Shown: positions 27,207 through 37,610, counted from the first letter of the stretch. The stretch: 64,000 nt of DNA from Tissierellales bacterium (GCA_028280805.1 JANQLB010000078.1:1-64000); one strand, 5' to 3'. Program-made: numbers and translations. The notes: generated by a model from the letters alone, not told the origin.

Positions 27207-28442
27207 TTGACAGGAAATATATTAAGCAAAGATAAAGGCAAAAATTCTACTAGAGATACTGTTATTTTTTTAGCAATTATTCTTTTATTTTTTGGTTACT
27301 TAGGATATGAAATGGGAATAGGTAATATGTTTTCTACAATAATGGAAACTGCATATGATTTATTAATAGGTACAGTGTTTAAGATTATGGCTATAACTGT
27401 ATTAGCAGGTGCTTTTGGGAAGCTTGCCATGGAATTTGGATTAGTAAGCTTGCTTAACAAGGTTTTTGCACCACTTATGCGTCCATTATTTAATATGCCG
27501 GGAGTTGCTTCATTAGGTATAGTAACAACTTACTTGTCTGATAACCCAGCTATTATTTCCTTAGCTAAAGATGAAGGTTATATTAGTTTCTTTAAAAAGC
27601 ATGAAATTCCTTGTTTATGTAATCTTGGAACTGCTTTTGGTATGGGTCTTGTGGTTACTACTTGGATGATACAATATGGTTTTATGAAGGAAGCACTTAT
27701 AGGTAATGTCGGAGCGTTTATAGGATGTATTGTAAGTGTTAGATTGATGGCTCGAAGCGTAAAAAAAGAATTAGGAAGTGAAAAAATTGATGAGCCTGAG
27801 AAAATAAGAGAAAGTATAGAAAGTCACAATGAAGAATTGGCAGCTTCACACTTAGTTGAAAGAAGAGAAGAGATTACATCACATATGATAGAACAAAGTG
27901 AAGGAACATTTTTTGAAAGATTTTTAGGAGCTTTTTTAGAAGGTGGAAAGCTGGGAGTAGATATTGGTTTAAGTATAGTACCGGGAGTTTTAGTTATTTG
28001 TACCGTTATTATGCTATTGACTTTTGGAGAAGTAGGACCAATTGATCAAGCTATTGGATATGAAGGTGCAGCTTATGAAGGTGTGAGTCTTTTACCGGCA
28101 ATCGGTGATAAATTATCTTTTATACTTAGACCCTTATTAGGGTTTGAAAGTCCTGAGGCTATTGCATTTCCAATAACTGCTTTAGGAGCAGTTGGAGCAG
28201 CTTTAGGTCTAGTACCTAGGTTTTTAGAGGGAGGACTTATTGGTGGAAATGATATAGCTGTATTTACTGCAATGGGTATGTGCTGGAGCGGTTTTTTAAG
28301 TACACACGTAGCTATGTTAGATTCTTTAGGACATAGAAAATTAATTTCAAAGGGAATCCGAAGTCATTTAGTGGGTGGATTAGTGGCAGGAATATCAGCT
28401 CATTATATATTGATGTTTGTAAATTATATTTTGTCGCTATAA
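27207..28442 (+). CDS. Nucleoside-recognition (Gate) domain membrane protein
   Basis: Integral membrane protein of about 411 aa. N- and C-terminal halves each carry a Gate-like hydrophobic region, with segments such as MPGVASLGIVTTYLSDNPAI and VGAALGLVPRFLEGGLIGGN, separated by a charged cytoplasmic loop at about residues 185-240. It resembles the 'nucleoside recognition domain' proteins common in Clostridia, whose substrate is not known; transport is inferred from the family. TTG 27207 follows AGAGGTG; GTG 27198 lies inside that Shine-Dalgarno. It has its own promoter and terminator and a ~50-nt element upstream. Confidence 0.85.
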   Translation: MTGNILSKDKGKNSTRDTVIFLAIILLFFGYLGYEMGIGNMFSTIMETAYDLLIGTVFKIMAITVLAGAFGKLAMEFGLVSLLNKVFAPLMRPLFNMPGVASLGIVTTYLSDNPAIISLAKDEGYISFFKKHEIPCLCNLGTAFGMGLVVTTWMIQYGFMKEALIGNVGAFIGCIVSVRLMARSVKKELGSEKIDEPEKIRESIESHNEELAASHLVERREEITSHMIEQSEGTFFERFLGAFLEGGKLGVDIGLSIVPGVLVICTVIMLLTFGEVGPIDQAIGYEGAAYEGVSLLPAIGDKLSFILRPLLGFESPEAIAFPITALGAVGAALGLVPRFLEGGLIGGNDIAVFTAMGMCWSGFLSTHVAMLDSLGHRKLISKGIRSHLVGGLVAGISAHYILMFVNYILSL

Positions 28443-28454
28443 CTATTGAAAATT

Positions 28455-28479
28455 ACGGTCACGTGATGGCCGTTTTTTT
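28455..28479 (+). terminator. Terminator of the Gate-domain gene
   Basis: ACGGTCA (28455-28461) pairs with TGGCCGT (28467-28473) with one G-T pair, then seven T residues. Confidence 0.85.
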
Positions 28480-28576
28480 ATTGCTCAATATTCATAGTTT
28501 TAAAAGAAAAGAAAAAATGATAAAATAAAAAAATAAAAAGTATAATTATATATAGACTCCAAGCTCAATATACAAA

Positions 28577-28626
28577 ATATACTTTTTCTTGAATAAAGTA
28601 AGTTTAGAACTTAGATACCTATATAT
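28577..28626 (+). repeat. Shared ~50-nt element, copy 2 (upstream of the YceG-like gene)
   Basis: Carries the same 14-nt core AGTAAGTTTAGAAC (28597-28610) as copy 1 with similar flanks on both sides. TTGAAT and TAGATA flank a 17-nt spacer that contains the core, so it may itself be the promoter of the gene starting at 28661. Confidence 0.5.
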
Positions 28627-28660
28627 AATATACTAACTTTGAGTTGAGGAGATGTTGACA

Positions 28661-29305
28661 TTGTCAAAAGCCAGCTTTAAATTTTATTTTATCTTGTTAG
28701 GAATAGGAATTGGTTTTATTTTTTCTGGGATTTATTTCACGTTAAATCCTCAAATAGAATACAGAGATGAAGAACTTACAGATGATGAAATACTTGACAG
28801 GGCTAAGGTTATAATGCTTGAATCAGTAAAAGATACAAATAATGAAATTGTAGATAGAAACACTAATAATAAAGATAATGATAAAATTAATGAAAACAAT
28901 AATTTAGATGTAAAAGATAATTTAGATGACATAAATGACGATACAGAACAAGAATCTCACAATATTTTAGAAGAGGAAAATAATCAAACTGATGATAATA
29001 AAGAAAAGCTAGGCGGTGAGGATAGTTTACAAAAAGATAGAGAAAATTTAAATAATAATGATGTAACTGATGAAAACTTAGAAAATGAAAAAGATGTAGA
29101 ATATGTTACAGTTGAGATTAAAGAAGGAGATAGAAGTGACATTATAGTACAAAAATTATTTGATGCAGGTGTTATTGATGATGCTGAAGATTTTCATAAG
29201 TTTATAGAAGATAATAATGCAGAAAAAAAACTAGTTTATGGATTGTTAGAGCTAAAAAAGGGAGAAGATTACGAGTCATTATTACATAAATTAATTGTGG
29301 ACTAG
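28661..29305 (+). CDS. Membrane-anchored protein with YceG/MltG-like C-terminal region
   Basis: About 214 aa. One N-terminal membrane helix (residues about 8-26) is followed by a very acidic Asn/Asp/Glu-rich linker (about 35-145) and a ~65-aa C-terminal domain. The end (VTVEIKEGDRSDIIVQKLFD, then AGVIDDAEDFHKFI) resembles the LysM-like N-terminal part of YceG/MltG proteins, but the catalytic transglycosylase domain is missing. It is probably an extracytoplasmic protein. TTG 28661 follows GAGGAGA at good spacing; ATG 28652 overlaps that site. It is preceded by the shared 50-nt element. Function unknown. Confidence 0.8.
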   Translation: MSKASFKFYFILLGIGIGFIFSGIYFTLNPQIEYRDEELTDDEILDRAKVIMLESVKDTNNEIVDRNTNNKDNDKINENNNLDVKDNLDDINDDTEQESHNILEEENNQTDDNKEKLGGEDSLQKDRENLNNNDVTDENLENEKDVEYVTVEIKEGDRSDIIVQKLFDAGVIDDAEDFHKFIEDNNAEKKLVYGLLELKKGEDYESLLHKLIVD

Positions 29306-29526
29306 CTAACGGAACTAAATGGAATTATTAATAATTAATACATGTTTTAAGTTTACTTTACTATAAATAAGCTAAAAAATCGTAACATTTTTTTGATGAA
29401 TTAGTAATAAAAGGTTATTCTATGGAATTTCAATGAAAAAAATATTTTTTGGACATTGATATTATTATAATAGTGTTATAACCTTCCAATTAGTTGGTAA
29501 TAATTGCAAACGGGAGGTAGGGTTAT

Positions 29527-30261
29527 ATGGCAACAGAATCAATAAAACTTTGGCAATTATATGACGGCTTAAAAAATAAATTTTTATTTAATAACGATAT
29601 AAACTCTATTTATATTCTTTTGGCATTGTATGATCTTGAAGAAAACATTAGTAATATATATCCTCAATATATATGTAGAAAAAGTATTAAAAGAAGAGTA
29701 AAATACATACTAAGCCAAAACTCTAATAAAGATGAAATTGCACAAAGTATAAGCTACCTTATACATGAAGATATAAATAGAATTGAACTTTGTTTTTACC
29801 TTGAAGGGTATAAATATGGATATAATAATAATAAATGGGCTAATATCCTTGAAAAAAAAGCAATTGAACAATTTGGAATTGAAGGTATTTATAAAAATAA
29901 ATCATTATTTCATTTCATTAGTGGAAACAGAGAAATTAGTGAATTAAGAAAAAATCTCAGAATTGAAATAGAGGGCTGGGAACGAAAAAATAGATACATA
30001 GAAGGATTAGTATATACTTTTGCTAATAAAATTATTAAGAAGAAGCTTAGAAGTATTGACAAGTATATTGATAAGCAGCTTCAAATGGATATATATCCTG
30101 AATATTTTGATATTAAAGAGGTAAATTATAATCTGGGGGATGAAGAGTTAGATAAAGTTTATCATTCAATAGTTAAGCTATTGATAAAGAATCTTAAAAG
30201 CATTTATAAAGAATCCTGCTGGCTAGCACTCAATGATAAGGTAATTAAGAGATATATGTAA
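29527..30261 (+). CDS. Hypothetical protein, 244 aa
   Basis: I do not recognise a family. It is a mostly helical, highly charged protein with many Tyr, Lys and Ile residues, no signal peptide and no membrane span. The N-terminal half has an SIYILLALYDLEENI helix and a basic RKSIKRRVKYIL segment; the centre has WERKNRYIEGL. The ATG has a good Shine-Dalgarno (GGGAGG, 29512-29517). The 220-nt region before it is very AT-rich and holds a small dyad, CCAA-TTAG-TTGG (29486-29497), close to the Shine-Dalgarno. It lies between a YceG-like and a BofC-like gene, which may hint at envelope or spore work. Confidence 0.75.
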   Translation: MATESIKLWQLYDGLKNKFLFNNDINSIYILLALYDLEENISNIYPQYICRKSIKRRVKYILSQNSNKDEIAQSISYLIHEDINRIELCFYLEGYKYGYNNNKWANILEKKAIEQFGIEGIYKNKSLFHFISGNREISELRKNLRIEIEGWERKNRYIEGLVYTFANKIIKKKLRSIDKYIDKQLQMDIYPEYFDIKEVNYNLGDEELDKVYHSIVKLLIKNLKSIYKESCWLALNDKVIKRYM

Positions 30262-30353
30262 ACAGAATATTAAAAAATTAAACAAATATTTAGATAGTAT
30301 AAACTTATGAAAGTTGGACATAATATCCATCTAGAGGAGTTAGGAGGGATATT

Positions 30354-30959
30354 ATGAGGAAAAAACACATTTTTTTAATCGGCTCAATATGTATCCTACT
30401 TTTAATCTTCGGTTTTTTATATGGCTATAATATAGCAGACAGAATTGGTAAAAAGCCAAATGATATTTCTGAAGATACAGAAGGGGATACAAATGATACA
30501 TCCAATTTAGGCGAAGATGTATCAATAATTAAGACCGATGACGAATATGTAACTCCAAATACTACAATAGAATATATTTTTTATTATTTAAAATGTGGAC
30601 ATAATGTTAAGAAGGTTAGTAAAGCTTCTAAAGATATGATAAATTTAAATGAAGAAAAATTTATTTCATATATAAAACAAAGTCATCCACATTGGAGAGT
30701 GACATATTTTTCGTATGAAAATATAATTATTGAGATAGATAAAGAACATCTTTGTCCTAATCACTATGTAATTGGAGTTAAAGATGACAAAATAGCTATT
30801 TATAAGATTGATGATGAAGGAGAACTTGTTTTAGATTCCGTCCTTTCTGATACTTCTATTAAAAGGTTAAAGTTTGTTGACCAGCAGAGGCTTAAGGAAG
30901 GAATAATAGTAGACAGCAAGGAAGATATATCAAGAATAATAGAGGATTTTATAAGTTAA
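30354..30959 (+). CDS. BofC C-terminal-domain-like membrane protein
   Basis: A 201-aa protein with one N-terminal membrane segment (residues about 5-25), an acidic linker (about 35-60), and a C-terminal domain with YFSYENIIIEI, HYVIGVKDDKIAIYKID and a final KLKFVDQQRLKEGI-like part. The last domain resembles the C-terminal region of BofC, the intermembrane-space regulator of SpoIVB in Bacillus sporulation. Position near ruvC-ruvA-ruvB agrees with bofC in Bacillus. Assignment rests on pattern and synteny only. Starts at ATG 30354 after AGGAGGG. Confidence 0.7.
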   Translation: MRKKHIFLIGSICILLLIFGFLYGYNIADRIGKKPNDISEDTEGDTNDTSNLGEDVSIIKTDDEYVTPNTTIEYIFYYLKCGHNVKKVSKASKDMINLNEEKFISYIKQSHPHWRVTYFSYENIIIEIDKEHLCPNHYVIGVKDDKIAIYKIDDEGELVLDSVLSDTSIKRLKFVDQQRLKEGIIVDSKEDISRIIEDFIS

Positions 30960-31022
30960 TATAAAGGAGTTGTCGGAAAATCACTAAATTGATTGACCCG
31001 ATAGCTTTTTAACATAAAAAGA

Positions 31023-31080
31023 TATGACTCTAATAATCTGACTGCTAAATTTTGATTGTTAGGGTCATACTTTATTTTTT
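31023..31080 (+). terminator. Long hairpin after the BofC-like gene
   Basis: 16-bp stem, 31023-31038 with 31054-31069, containing two G-T pairs and a 15-nt loop, followed by CTTTATTTTTT. Strong terminator for the BofC-like gene. Confidence 0.85.
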
Positions 31081-31115
31081 GTTTCTCCAAAAATTGTACA
31101 CAAATAAAAAACATC

Positions 31116-31144
31116 TTGACTTTAATAATATTATAGTTGATACT
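31116..31144 (+). promoter_or_regulatory. Promoter of the 45-aa membrane microprotein
   Basis: TTGACT (31116-31121), a 17-nt spacer and GATACT (31139-31144). The small ORF follows about 60 nt later. Confidence 0.55.
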
Positions 31145-31203
31145 AAATATAGATAAAATAGATATTAATTTCAGAATACAAAAAATATATGGGGAGAGTT
31201 ATA

Positions 31204-31341
31204 ATGATTAATGCTTTTATTTTTGTAATTTTTTTGGTTATACTGATTATTGCAATACCATTAGGAATATTTTTTATTATTAAATATTTAATTCGTTATA
31301 ATGCCAAGGTGAAAAAGGAAATGAATACCAAAGACTTATAA
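31204..31341 (+). CDS. 45-aa single-pass membrane microprotein
   Basis: ATG 31204 follows GGGGAGAG at good spacing. Residues 4-30 are almost entirely hydrophobic with one Pro-Leu-Gly (IAIPLGIFF), and the C-terminus is basic (KYLIRYNAKVKKE), so it probably spans the membrane once with its tail in the cytoplasm. It has a promoter and its own terminator, a complete small transcription unit. No family is recognised; function unknown. Confidence 0.65.
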   Translation: MINAFIFVIFLVILIIAIPLGIFFIIKYLIRYNAKVKKEMNTKDL

Positions 31342-31359
31342 TGGGAAATCAAGCAGCTG

Positions 31360-31392
31360 GAAAATAGGATGATAAATTCTATTTTCTTTGCT
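31360..31392 (+). terminator. Terminator of the microprotein gene
   Basis: Perfect 8-bp stem GAAAATAG (31360-31367) with CTATTTTC (31379-31386), then TTTG. Moderate T run. Confidence 0.6.
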
Positions 31393-31545
31393 CTTACAGA
31401 AACAACCTTACGTTTACCGTACCCCGCTCCTGAAATTTCTCTGAACTAATAAAAGATGTTTATCCATTACCTATACCATCACTTATTCACTTTTGATCCG
31501 TTCTAACAGCTCTCATTTCTTCCCGACATCCCCTTTTAAATTTAC
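31393..31545. other. Non-coding stretch of distinct composition upstream of ruvC
   Basis: About 150 nt richer in C on the + strand than anything nearby. No intact frame exists. On the minus strand one frame reads plausibly (MRAVRTDQK, then ISDGIGNG, then SSEKFQERGTVNVRLFL) but is broken by two stops. It may be the remains of a gene or of a dispersed repeat element. The remaining bases up to ruvC are AT-rich and hold only the ruvC Shine-Dalgarno. Confidence 0.4.
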
Positions 31546-31627
31546 ATAAAAAATTATATAATATAGAGGTATTAAAACTAATTATATCGAATATATGTTT
31601 TTATCAGCTTAGAGAAGGAGAATTTGC

Positions 31628-32122
31628 ATGATTATAGTAGGTTTAGATCCGGGTATTGCTATATTGGGATATGGTGTTATAGAATATAAGGGTAACAATT
31701 TTAAAGTTATAGATTATGGAGCGATGGAAACTACTCCAGATAACATTTTCCCTGTGAGACTCAAAATGCTTTATGATGAATTATCAAAGCTTTTAGATAA
31801 ATACAAGCCTGATTCAGTGGCTATTGAAGAACTGTTTTTTAATAAAAACTCTAAAACAGCTATAAAAGTTGGTCAAGCCAGAGGCGTACAGGTATTAGCT
31901 GCCATAAACAAAGGAATTGAACTGTTTGAATACACACCTTTACAAGTAAAGCAGGGAGTTGTAGGATATGGAAGGGCAGATAAAAAACAGGTACAGGAAA
32001 TGGTGAAAGTTCTATTAAATCTTAATACTGTACCAAAGCCTGATGATGTTGCAGATGCTCTTGCAGTAGCTATATGTCATGCTCATTCTAGCAATTTTAA
32101 AGATTCATTTAAGATGAAATAA
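31628..32122 (+). CDS. ruvC: Holliday junction endonuclease RuvC
   Basis: Resolves Holliday junctions after branch migration by RuvAB. The catalytic acidic residues are visible: Asp7 ([13 protein letters not shown]), Glu near 67 (AIEELFF), and two Asp in [17 protein letters not shown] near residues 138-141. The 164-aa length is typical. The ATG follows GAAGGAG. First gene of a ruvC-ruvA-ruvB-spoIID-queA-tgt unit. Confidence 0.97.
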   Translation: MIIVGLDPGIAILGYGVIEYKGNNFKVIDYGAMETTPDNIFPVRLKMLYDELSKLLDKYKPDSVAIEELFFNKNSKTAIKVGQARGVQVLAAINKGIELFEYTPLQVKQGVVGYGRADKKQVQEMVKVLLNLNTVPKPDDVADALAVAICHAHSSNFKDSFKMK

Positions 32123-32135
32123 CGGAGGCAAGAAA

Positions 32136-32726
32136 ATGTATAGATATATAAAAGGTACTTTGGAGGAAATTGGTGAAAGTTACGTTGTCATAGAAAACAA
32201 TGACATTGGGTATCTCATAAATACTTCTCAAAATTCTATTAACATATTAAAAAAAGATTCAAAATATTGTAAAATATACACACATTTAAATGTGAGAGAA
32301 GATGAAATAAGTTTATATGGTTTTTCTACTCAAGAGGAGTTAGATATGTTCCATTTATTACTTTTAGTATCAAAGATTGGACCAAGAGTAGCTCTAGGGG
32401 TTCTTTCTGCAATTACTACTACTGACATAAAGCTTGCAATAGTTAATAATGATGCAGAGTCATTAACTAAAGCTCCGGGCATTGGAAAAAAGACAGCAAG
32501 TCGTATGATACTGGAACTTAAGGACAAAATAGGTGATAATATTAACATGAGTCAAATAGTTGACTTTGATAATAATATTAATGATGATTATGAGGTTATT
32601 GAAGCTTTATTGTCGTTAGGATATACCAAAAAAGAAATTATGGAAGTTTTGAATAAAATAAATACAAAGGGTCTTCAAACTAAGGATATTATTAAAAACG
32701 CTTTAAAACTTTTAGCTATTAAGTAG
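32136..32726 (+). CDS. ruvA: Holliday junction DNA helicase subunit RuvA
   Basis: Junction-binding partner of RuvB. N-terminal OB domain (MYRYIKGTLEEIGESYVVIE; HLNVREDEISLYGF), tandem HhH motifs (LVSKIGPRVALGVLSAI; APGIGKKTASRMILELKD), and a C-terminal RuvB-contacting domain. The 196-aa length is normal. It starts 14 nt after ruvC with a CGGAGG Shine-Dalgarno. Confidence 0.97.
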   Translation: MYRYIKGTLEEIGESYVVIENNDIGYLINTSQNSINILKKDSKYCKIYTHLNVREDEISLYGFSTQEELDMFHLLLLVSKIGPRVALGVLSAITTTDIKLAIVNNDAESLTKAPGIGKKTASRMILELKDKIGDNINMSQIVDFDNNINDDYEVIEALLSLGYTKKEIMEVLNKINTKGLQTKDIIKNALKLLAIK

Positions 32727-32744
32727 ATAGAGGAGCGAATTTTA

Positions 32745-33755
32745 ATGGAAGAAAATGAAAACAGGATTATTACAAGTCAAAGTAGAATTGAAGATATAGA
32801 TATAGAAAGCTCATTAAGACCTAAGGTTATGGATGAATATATAGGTCAGAATAAAGTTAAAGAGAAATTGAAGATATTTATCCAAGCTGCCAAAGGTAGG
32901 AACGAACCTCTTGATCATGTATTATTATATGGACCTCCGGGATTGGGTAAGACGACTTTATCTAATATTATTGCTAATGAAATGGGAGTGAATATAAGAA
33001 TTACGTCAGGACCGGCTATAGATAGACCTGGTGATTTAGCAGCTATCTTAACTAACCTAAATGAAAATGACGTATTGTTTATTGATGAAATTCACAGGCT
33101 TAATAGAAGTGTTGAAGAAATATTATATCCTGCGATGGAAGATTTTTCTCTTGATATTATTATAGGAAAAGGACCTAGTGCAAGATCTGTAAGGTTAGAT
33201 TTGTCAAAATTTACGCTGGTTGGAGCTACTACCAGAGCGGGTCTTTTAACCTCACCTTTAAGAGATAGATTTGGAGTTATATGTAGATTAGATCTATATA
33301 ACGAAAATGATTTAACTACAATTATAAGACGTTCTGCTAAAATACTAAATGTACAAATTGACTACGAAGGAGCTATTGAAATTGCAAGAAGGTCAAGAGG
33401 GACTCCGCGTATAGCTAATAGACTTTTAAAAAGGGTTAGAGATTATGCACAAGTAGTCGAAAACGGATATATAAACTTAGAGGTTGCTAAATCAGCATTA
33501 AAAATGCTTGAGGTTGATGCTTTAGGTCTTGATAACGTTGACAGAAAAATGATGCTAACTATAATTAATAAGTTTGACGGTGGACCTGTAGGGTTAGATA
33601 CCCTGGCTGCTTCTACCGGAGAAGAAAGAAATACTATAGAGGATGTATATGAACCTTATTTACTTCAGTTAGGTTTTATTAACAGGACACCTCGTGGTAG
33701 AGTTGCAACAAAGGCGTGCTATGATTACTTTGGTATTGAGCTAAAAACAGATTAA
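32745..33755 (+). CDS. ruvB: Holliday junction DNA helicase subunit RuvB
   Basis: AAA+ motor driving branch migration. Walker A ([13 protein letters not shown]), Walker B ([11 protein letters not shown]), sensor/arginine region ([18 protein letters not shown]) and the C-terminal winged helix ([20 protein letters not shown]) are all present. The 336-aa length is standard. It lies 18 nt after ruvA and shares its operon. Confidence 0.98.
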   Translation: MEENENRIITSQSRIEDIDIESSLRPKVMDEYIGQNKVKEKLKIFIQAAKGRNEPLDHVLLYGPPGLGKTTLSNIIANEMGVNIRITSGPAIDRPGDLAAILTNLNENDVLFIDEIHRLNRSVEEILYPAMEDFSLDIIIGKGPSARSVRLDLSKFTLVGATTRAGLLTSPLRDRFGVICRLDLYNENDLTTIIRRSAKILNVQIDYEGAIEIARRSRGTPRIANRLLKRVRDYAQVVENGYINLEVAKSALKMLEVDALGLDNVDRKMMLTIINKFDGGPVGLDTLAASTGEERNTIEDVYEPYLLQLGFINRTPRGRVATKACYDYFGIELKTD

Positions 33756-33780
33756 ACGTATTAAGATTGGAGGATTAAAA

Positions 33781-35394
33781 ATGAATAAGAAGCTCAGAAT
33801 AGTTATTTTATGCAGTATTATAGCTTTAGTCATGACATTTGGACACATTACAGTCAGCGAAGGAGTGAATACTAACGATAGATATATTAAAGTAGGGTTA
33901 CAATCTCCTTTATATTCGGATAAATGGGTTAATTTGTACTCTTCAGATGGATTTAGTCTGATGACTGTAGATGAAGGCTTTGAAAAAGTTTTTGATATTA
34001 TTAGTACAGTTATATTTGTCAGACTAGATTATGGCTTTGATGATTTAGAAATAGAAACAGGACCTTATCATATTGAATTAGATATGGTCTATAATTCTTA
34101 TGAGGAAGTAAAAGAGCAGGTAGAGTATTTAAGAAATAATGATATAGATGCTTATCCTTATTTTAATAATAAAGTTTTTAAAATTTGGATTGGCCAGTTT
34201 ATTAGTGAACAATGTGCTTTAGATTATATAACTGAGATTGAAAATACAATAAAAAATGAAATGAAAGTAGTTCATCCGGATAATAGAAGGATTTTTATTA
34301 ATAATTTTGGAGGACAAGAATTATTAGTATTTGACAAGGATACTCAATTATTTATCAGCTCTGTTAATGCTGATGAGCTGACAAGCATTGTTCAGGTTGA
34401 AAAGAACAAATACAGAGGATATATTACATTTAATAGAATTGATGATGAGCTGATAACTATTAACTATGTTAATTTAGAACAGTATTTGTGTGGAGTAGTG
34501 CCAAGAGAAATGTCTGGAAGCTGGCCTATAGAAGCTTTAAAGGCTCAAGCAGTCAGTGCAAGGAATTATGCCTTACAAAGGCTGGGTATGCATGCTAGTA
34601 AAGGATATGATTTATGTGATACAACGCATTGTCAGGTATATGGAGGGTATAATTCGGAAAAAATAAATAGTACAAGAGCTGTTACTGAAACCACTAATAA
34701 ATTACTTACCTATAACGGAAAGGTGGTATCTACTTTTTACCATTCTTCCAGCGGTGGTAAAACTGAAGATAGTGAGAATGTGTGGAGTAGTGTAGTTCCA
34801 TATCTAAGAGGAGTAGATGATGAATTCTCGTTAGGGGCTCCTAATGAAAACTGGAAGCTTGTTATGTCTAAATTACAAATAAAAGAGGCTTTAGAAAATA
34901 ATAATATTTATATAGGTGAAATTATAGATATTCAGCCGGTTGAATATTCTGAATCAGGAAGAGTAATAAAACTAGGTATAGTTGGAACTGAAGGAATACA
35001 CTTTCTCAAAAACGAACAAAGCAGAGCGATTTTTGGATATAATTCCTTAAAAAGTACCATGTATGAAGTAGAAAGTAAAGGTGGAGCATATGTTTTAGGA
35101 GCAAATTATGCATCTCCTAAAAGAATTTCTTTGGACGAAACTACGATTATAAGCGGTTCTGGAGCAAGAACTCCTACCCGTGGGAGCGGCAGAAATGATA
35201 ATAGACAAGTAAGGGTTTTTAATGGAAATAAACTTAAGACAATATCATCACTATCTATTAATTATGTTTTTGAAGGCAGTGGATGGGGTCACGGTCTTGG
35301 AATGAGCCAATGGGGAGCAAAAAAAATGGCTGAAGAAGGATATACTTTTGAAGAAATACTAAAGCACTATTATACCGGGACAGAAATTGAGTAA
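33781..35394 (+). CDS. SpoIID/LytB-domain exported protein
   Basis: A 537-aa protein with an N-terminal signal/anchor (IVILCSIIALVMTFGHITVS). A SPOR-like region lies at about residues 85-180, followed by the SpoIID domain with VPREMSGSWPIEALKAQAVSARNYA-type catalytic-helix residues, FYHSSSGGKTEDSENVW, and the C-terminal GSGWGHGLGMSQWGAKKMAE signature. SpoIID enzymes are lytic transglycosylases acting on denuded glycan during engulfment. This longer paralogue type next to ruvB is common in Clostridia. It may act in sporulation or general wall turnover. Confidence 0.9.
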   Translation: MNKKLRIVILCSIIALVMTFGHITVSEGVNTNDRYIKVGLQSPLYSDKWVNLYSSDGFSLMTVDEGFEKVFDIISTVIFVRLDYGFDDLEIETGPYHIELDMVYNSYEEVKEQVEYLRNNDIDAYPYFNNKVFKIWIGQFISEQCALDYITEIENTIKNEMKVVHPDNRRIFINNFGGQELLVFDKDTQLFISSVNADELTSIVQVEKNKYRGYITFNRIDDELITINYVNLEQYLCGVVPREMSGSWPIEALKAQAVSARNYALQRLGMHASKGYDLCDTTHCQVYGGYNSEKINSTRAVTETTNKLLTYNGKVVSTFYHSSSGGKTEDSENVWSSVVPYLRGVDDEFSLGAPNENWKLVMSKLQIKEALENNNIYIGEIIDIQPVEYSESGRVIKLGIVGTEGIHFLKNEQSRAIFGYNSLKSTMYEVESKGGAYVLGANYASPKRISLDETTIISGSGARTPTRGSGRNDNRQVRVFNGNKLKTISSLSINYVFEGSGWGHGLGMSQWGAKKMAEEGYTFEEILKHYYTGTEIE

Positions 35395-35407
35395 AGGGTG
35401 ATAAATT

Positions 35408-36433
35408 TTGAAGACACAAGATTTCTACTACGATTTACCAAAAGAGTTAATAGCTCAGCATCCTTCTCAAAAAAGAGAAGAATCAAGATTAATGGTATTA
35501 GATAAAAAAACAGGTGAAGTCGAACACAAAATATTTAAGAATATTATAGATTATTTTAAAAAGGGAGACTGTTTAGTTTTAAATGATACTAGAGTTATTC
35601 CTGCCAGACTATATGGTCAAAGGGATGATATTAGAGAAAAAATAGAGTTTCTGTTATTAAACAGGCTGGAAGATGATAAGTGGGAAACACTTGTTAAACC
35701 TGGGAAAAAAGCGAAAATAGGGTCTAAGTTAATATTCGGAGATGGAATACTTAAAGGTGAAATTATTGATAAAACTGATAGTGGTGGAAGGATAATAAAG
35801 TTTTATTATGAAGGTATTTTTGAAGAAATACTAGATAAATTAGGAGAAATGCCTTTGCCTCCTTATATTACTGAGAAACTTGAAGATAAAGAAAGGTATC
35901 AGACAGTATATTCTAAAAAAGAGGGTTCAGCAGCTGCACCTACTGCTGGACTCCATTTCACTCATGAACTGTTAGAACAGATAAAAAATAAAGGCGTAGA
36001 GATAGTTTATATTACCTTACACGTTGGTTTAGGTACATTTAGACCAGTTAAAGCTGAGAGTGTCGAGGACCATTCTATGCATGCAGAGTATTATGAGGTT
36101 GACAAAAAAACTGCTGATATTATAAATAAAGTAAAGAACAATGGAGGAAATGTTTATTCTGTTGGTACTACTACAACAAGAACTTTAGAATCTGTTGCTG
36201 AAATTGATGGCACAATTCTTCCTAAGTCAGGCTGGACTGATATATTTATATATCCCGGTTATAAATTTAAGGTCATAGATAAACTTATAACTAACTTTCA
36301 TCTTCCGGAATCAACTCTCATAATGTTAATTAGTGCTTTAGCTGGAAGAGAAAATATACTTAGAGCATATAATATTGCTGTTGATGAAAAATACAGGTTT
36401 TATAGCCTAGGAGATAGTATGCTTATTAAGTAA
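35408..36433 (+). CDS. queA: S-adenosylmethionine:tRNA ribosyltransferase-isomerase
   Basis: Transfers and rearranges the ribosyl part of SAM onto preQ1-tRNA to give epoxyqueuosine. Family segments: [46 protein letters not shown], and [19 protein letters not shown]-like [13 protein letters not shown] near the end. The 341-aa length is typical. Start is TTG 35408 after GGGTGAT. It is followed by tgt, which acts one step earlier in queuosine synthesis. Confidence 0.97.
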   Translation: MKTQDFYYDLPKELIAQHPSQKREESRLMVLDKKTGEVEHKIFKNIIDYFKKGDCLVLNDTRVIPARLYGQRDDIREKIEFLLLNRLEDDKWETLVKPGKKAKIGSKLIFGDGILKGEIIDKTDSGGRIIKFYYEGIFEEILDKLGEMPLPPYITEKLEDKERYQTVYSKKEGSAAAPTAGLHFTHELLEQIKNKGVEIVYITLHVGLGTFRPVKAESVEDHSMHAEYYEVDKKTADIINKVKNNGGNVYSVGTTTTRTLESVAEIDGTILPKSGWTDIFIYPGYKFKVIDKLITNFHLPESTLIMLISALAGRENILRAYNIAVDEKYRFYSLGDSMLIK

Positions 36434-36449
36434 TGAAAGGAGTATTTAA

Positions 36450-37568
<1,119 letters not shown>

Positions 37569-37581
37569 ACATTACTGATAC

Positions 37582-37610
37582 TTAATATAAGTCTTTAAAA
37601 TGGTTATAAT
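37582..37610 (+). promoter_or_regulatory. Putative yajC promoter
   Basis: TTAATA (37582-37587), a 17-nt spacer and a perfect TATAAT (37605-37610). The leader to yajC would be about 110 nt with no obvious stem. Confidence 0.5.

Noticed and set aside
29413-29482. Distant GGTTAT/ATAACC pair upstream of the 244-aa orphan
   Set aside because: Arms are 6 bp with a very long AT-rich loop, which is expected by chance in such sequence.
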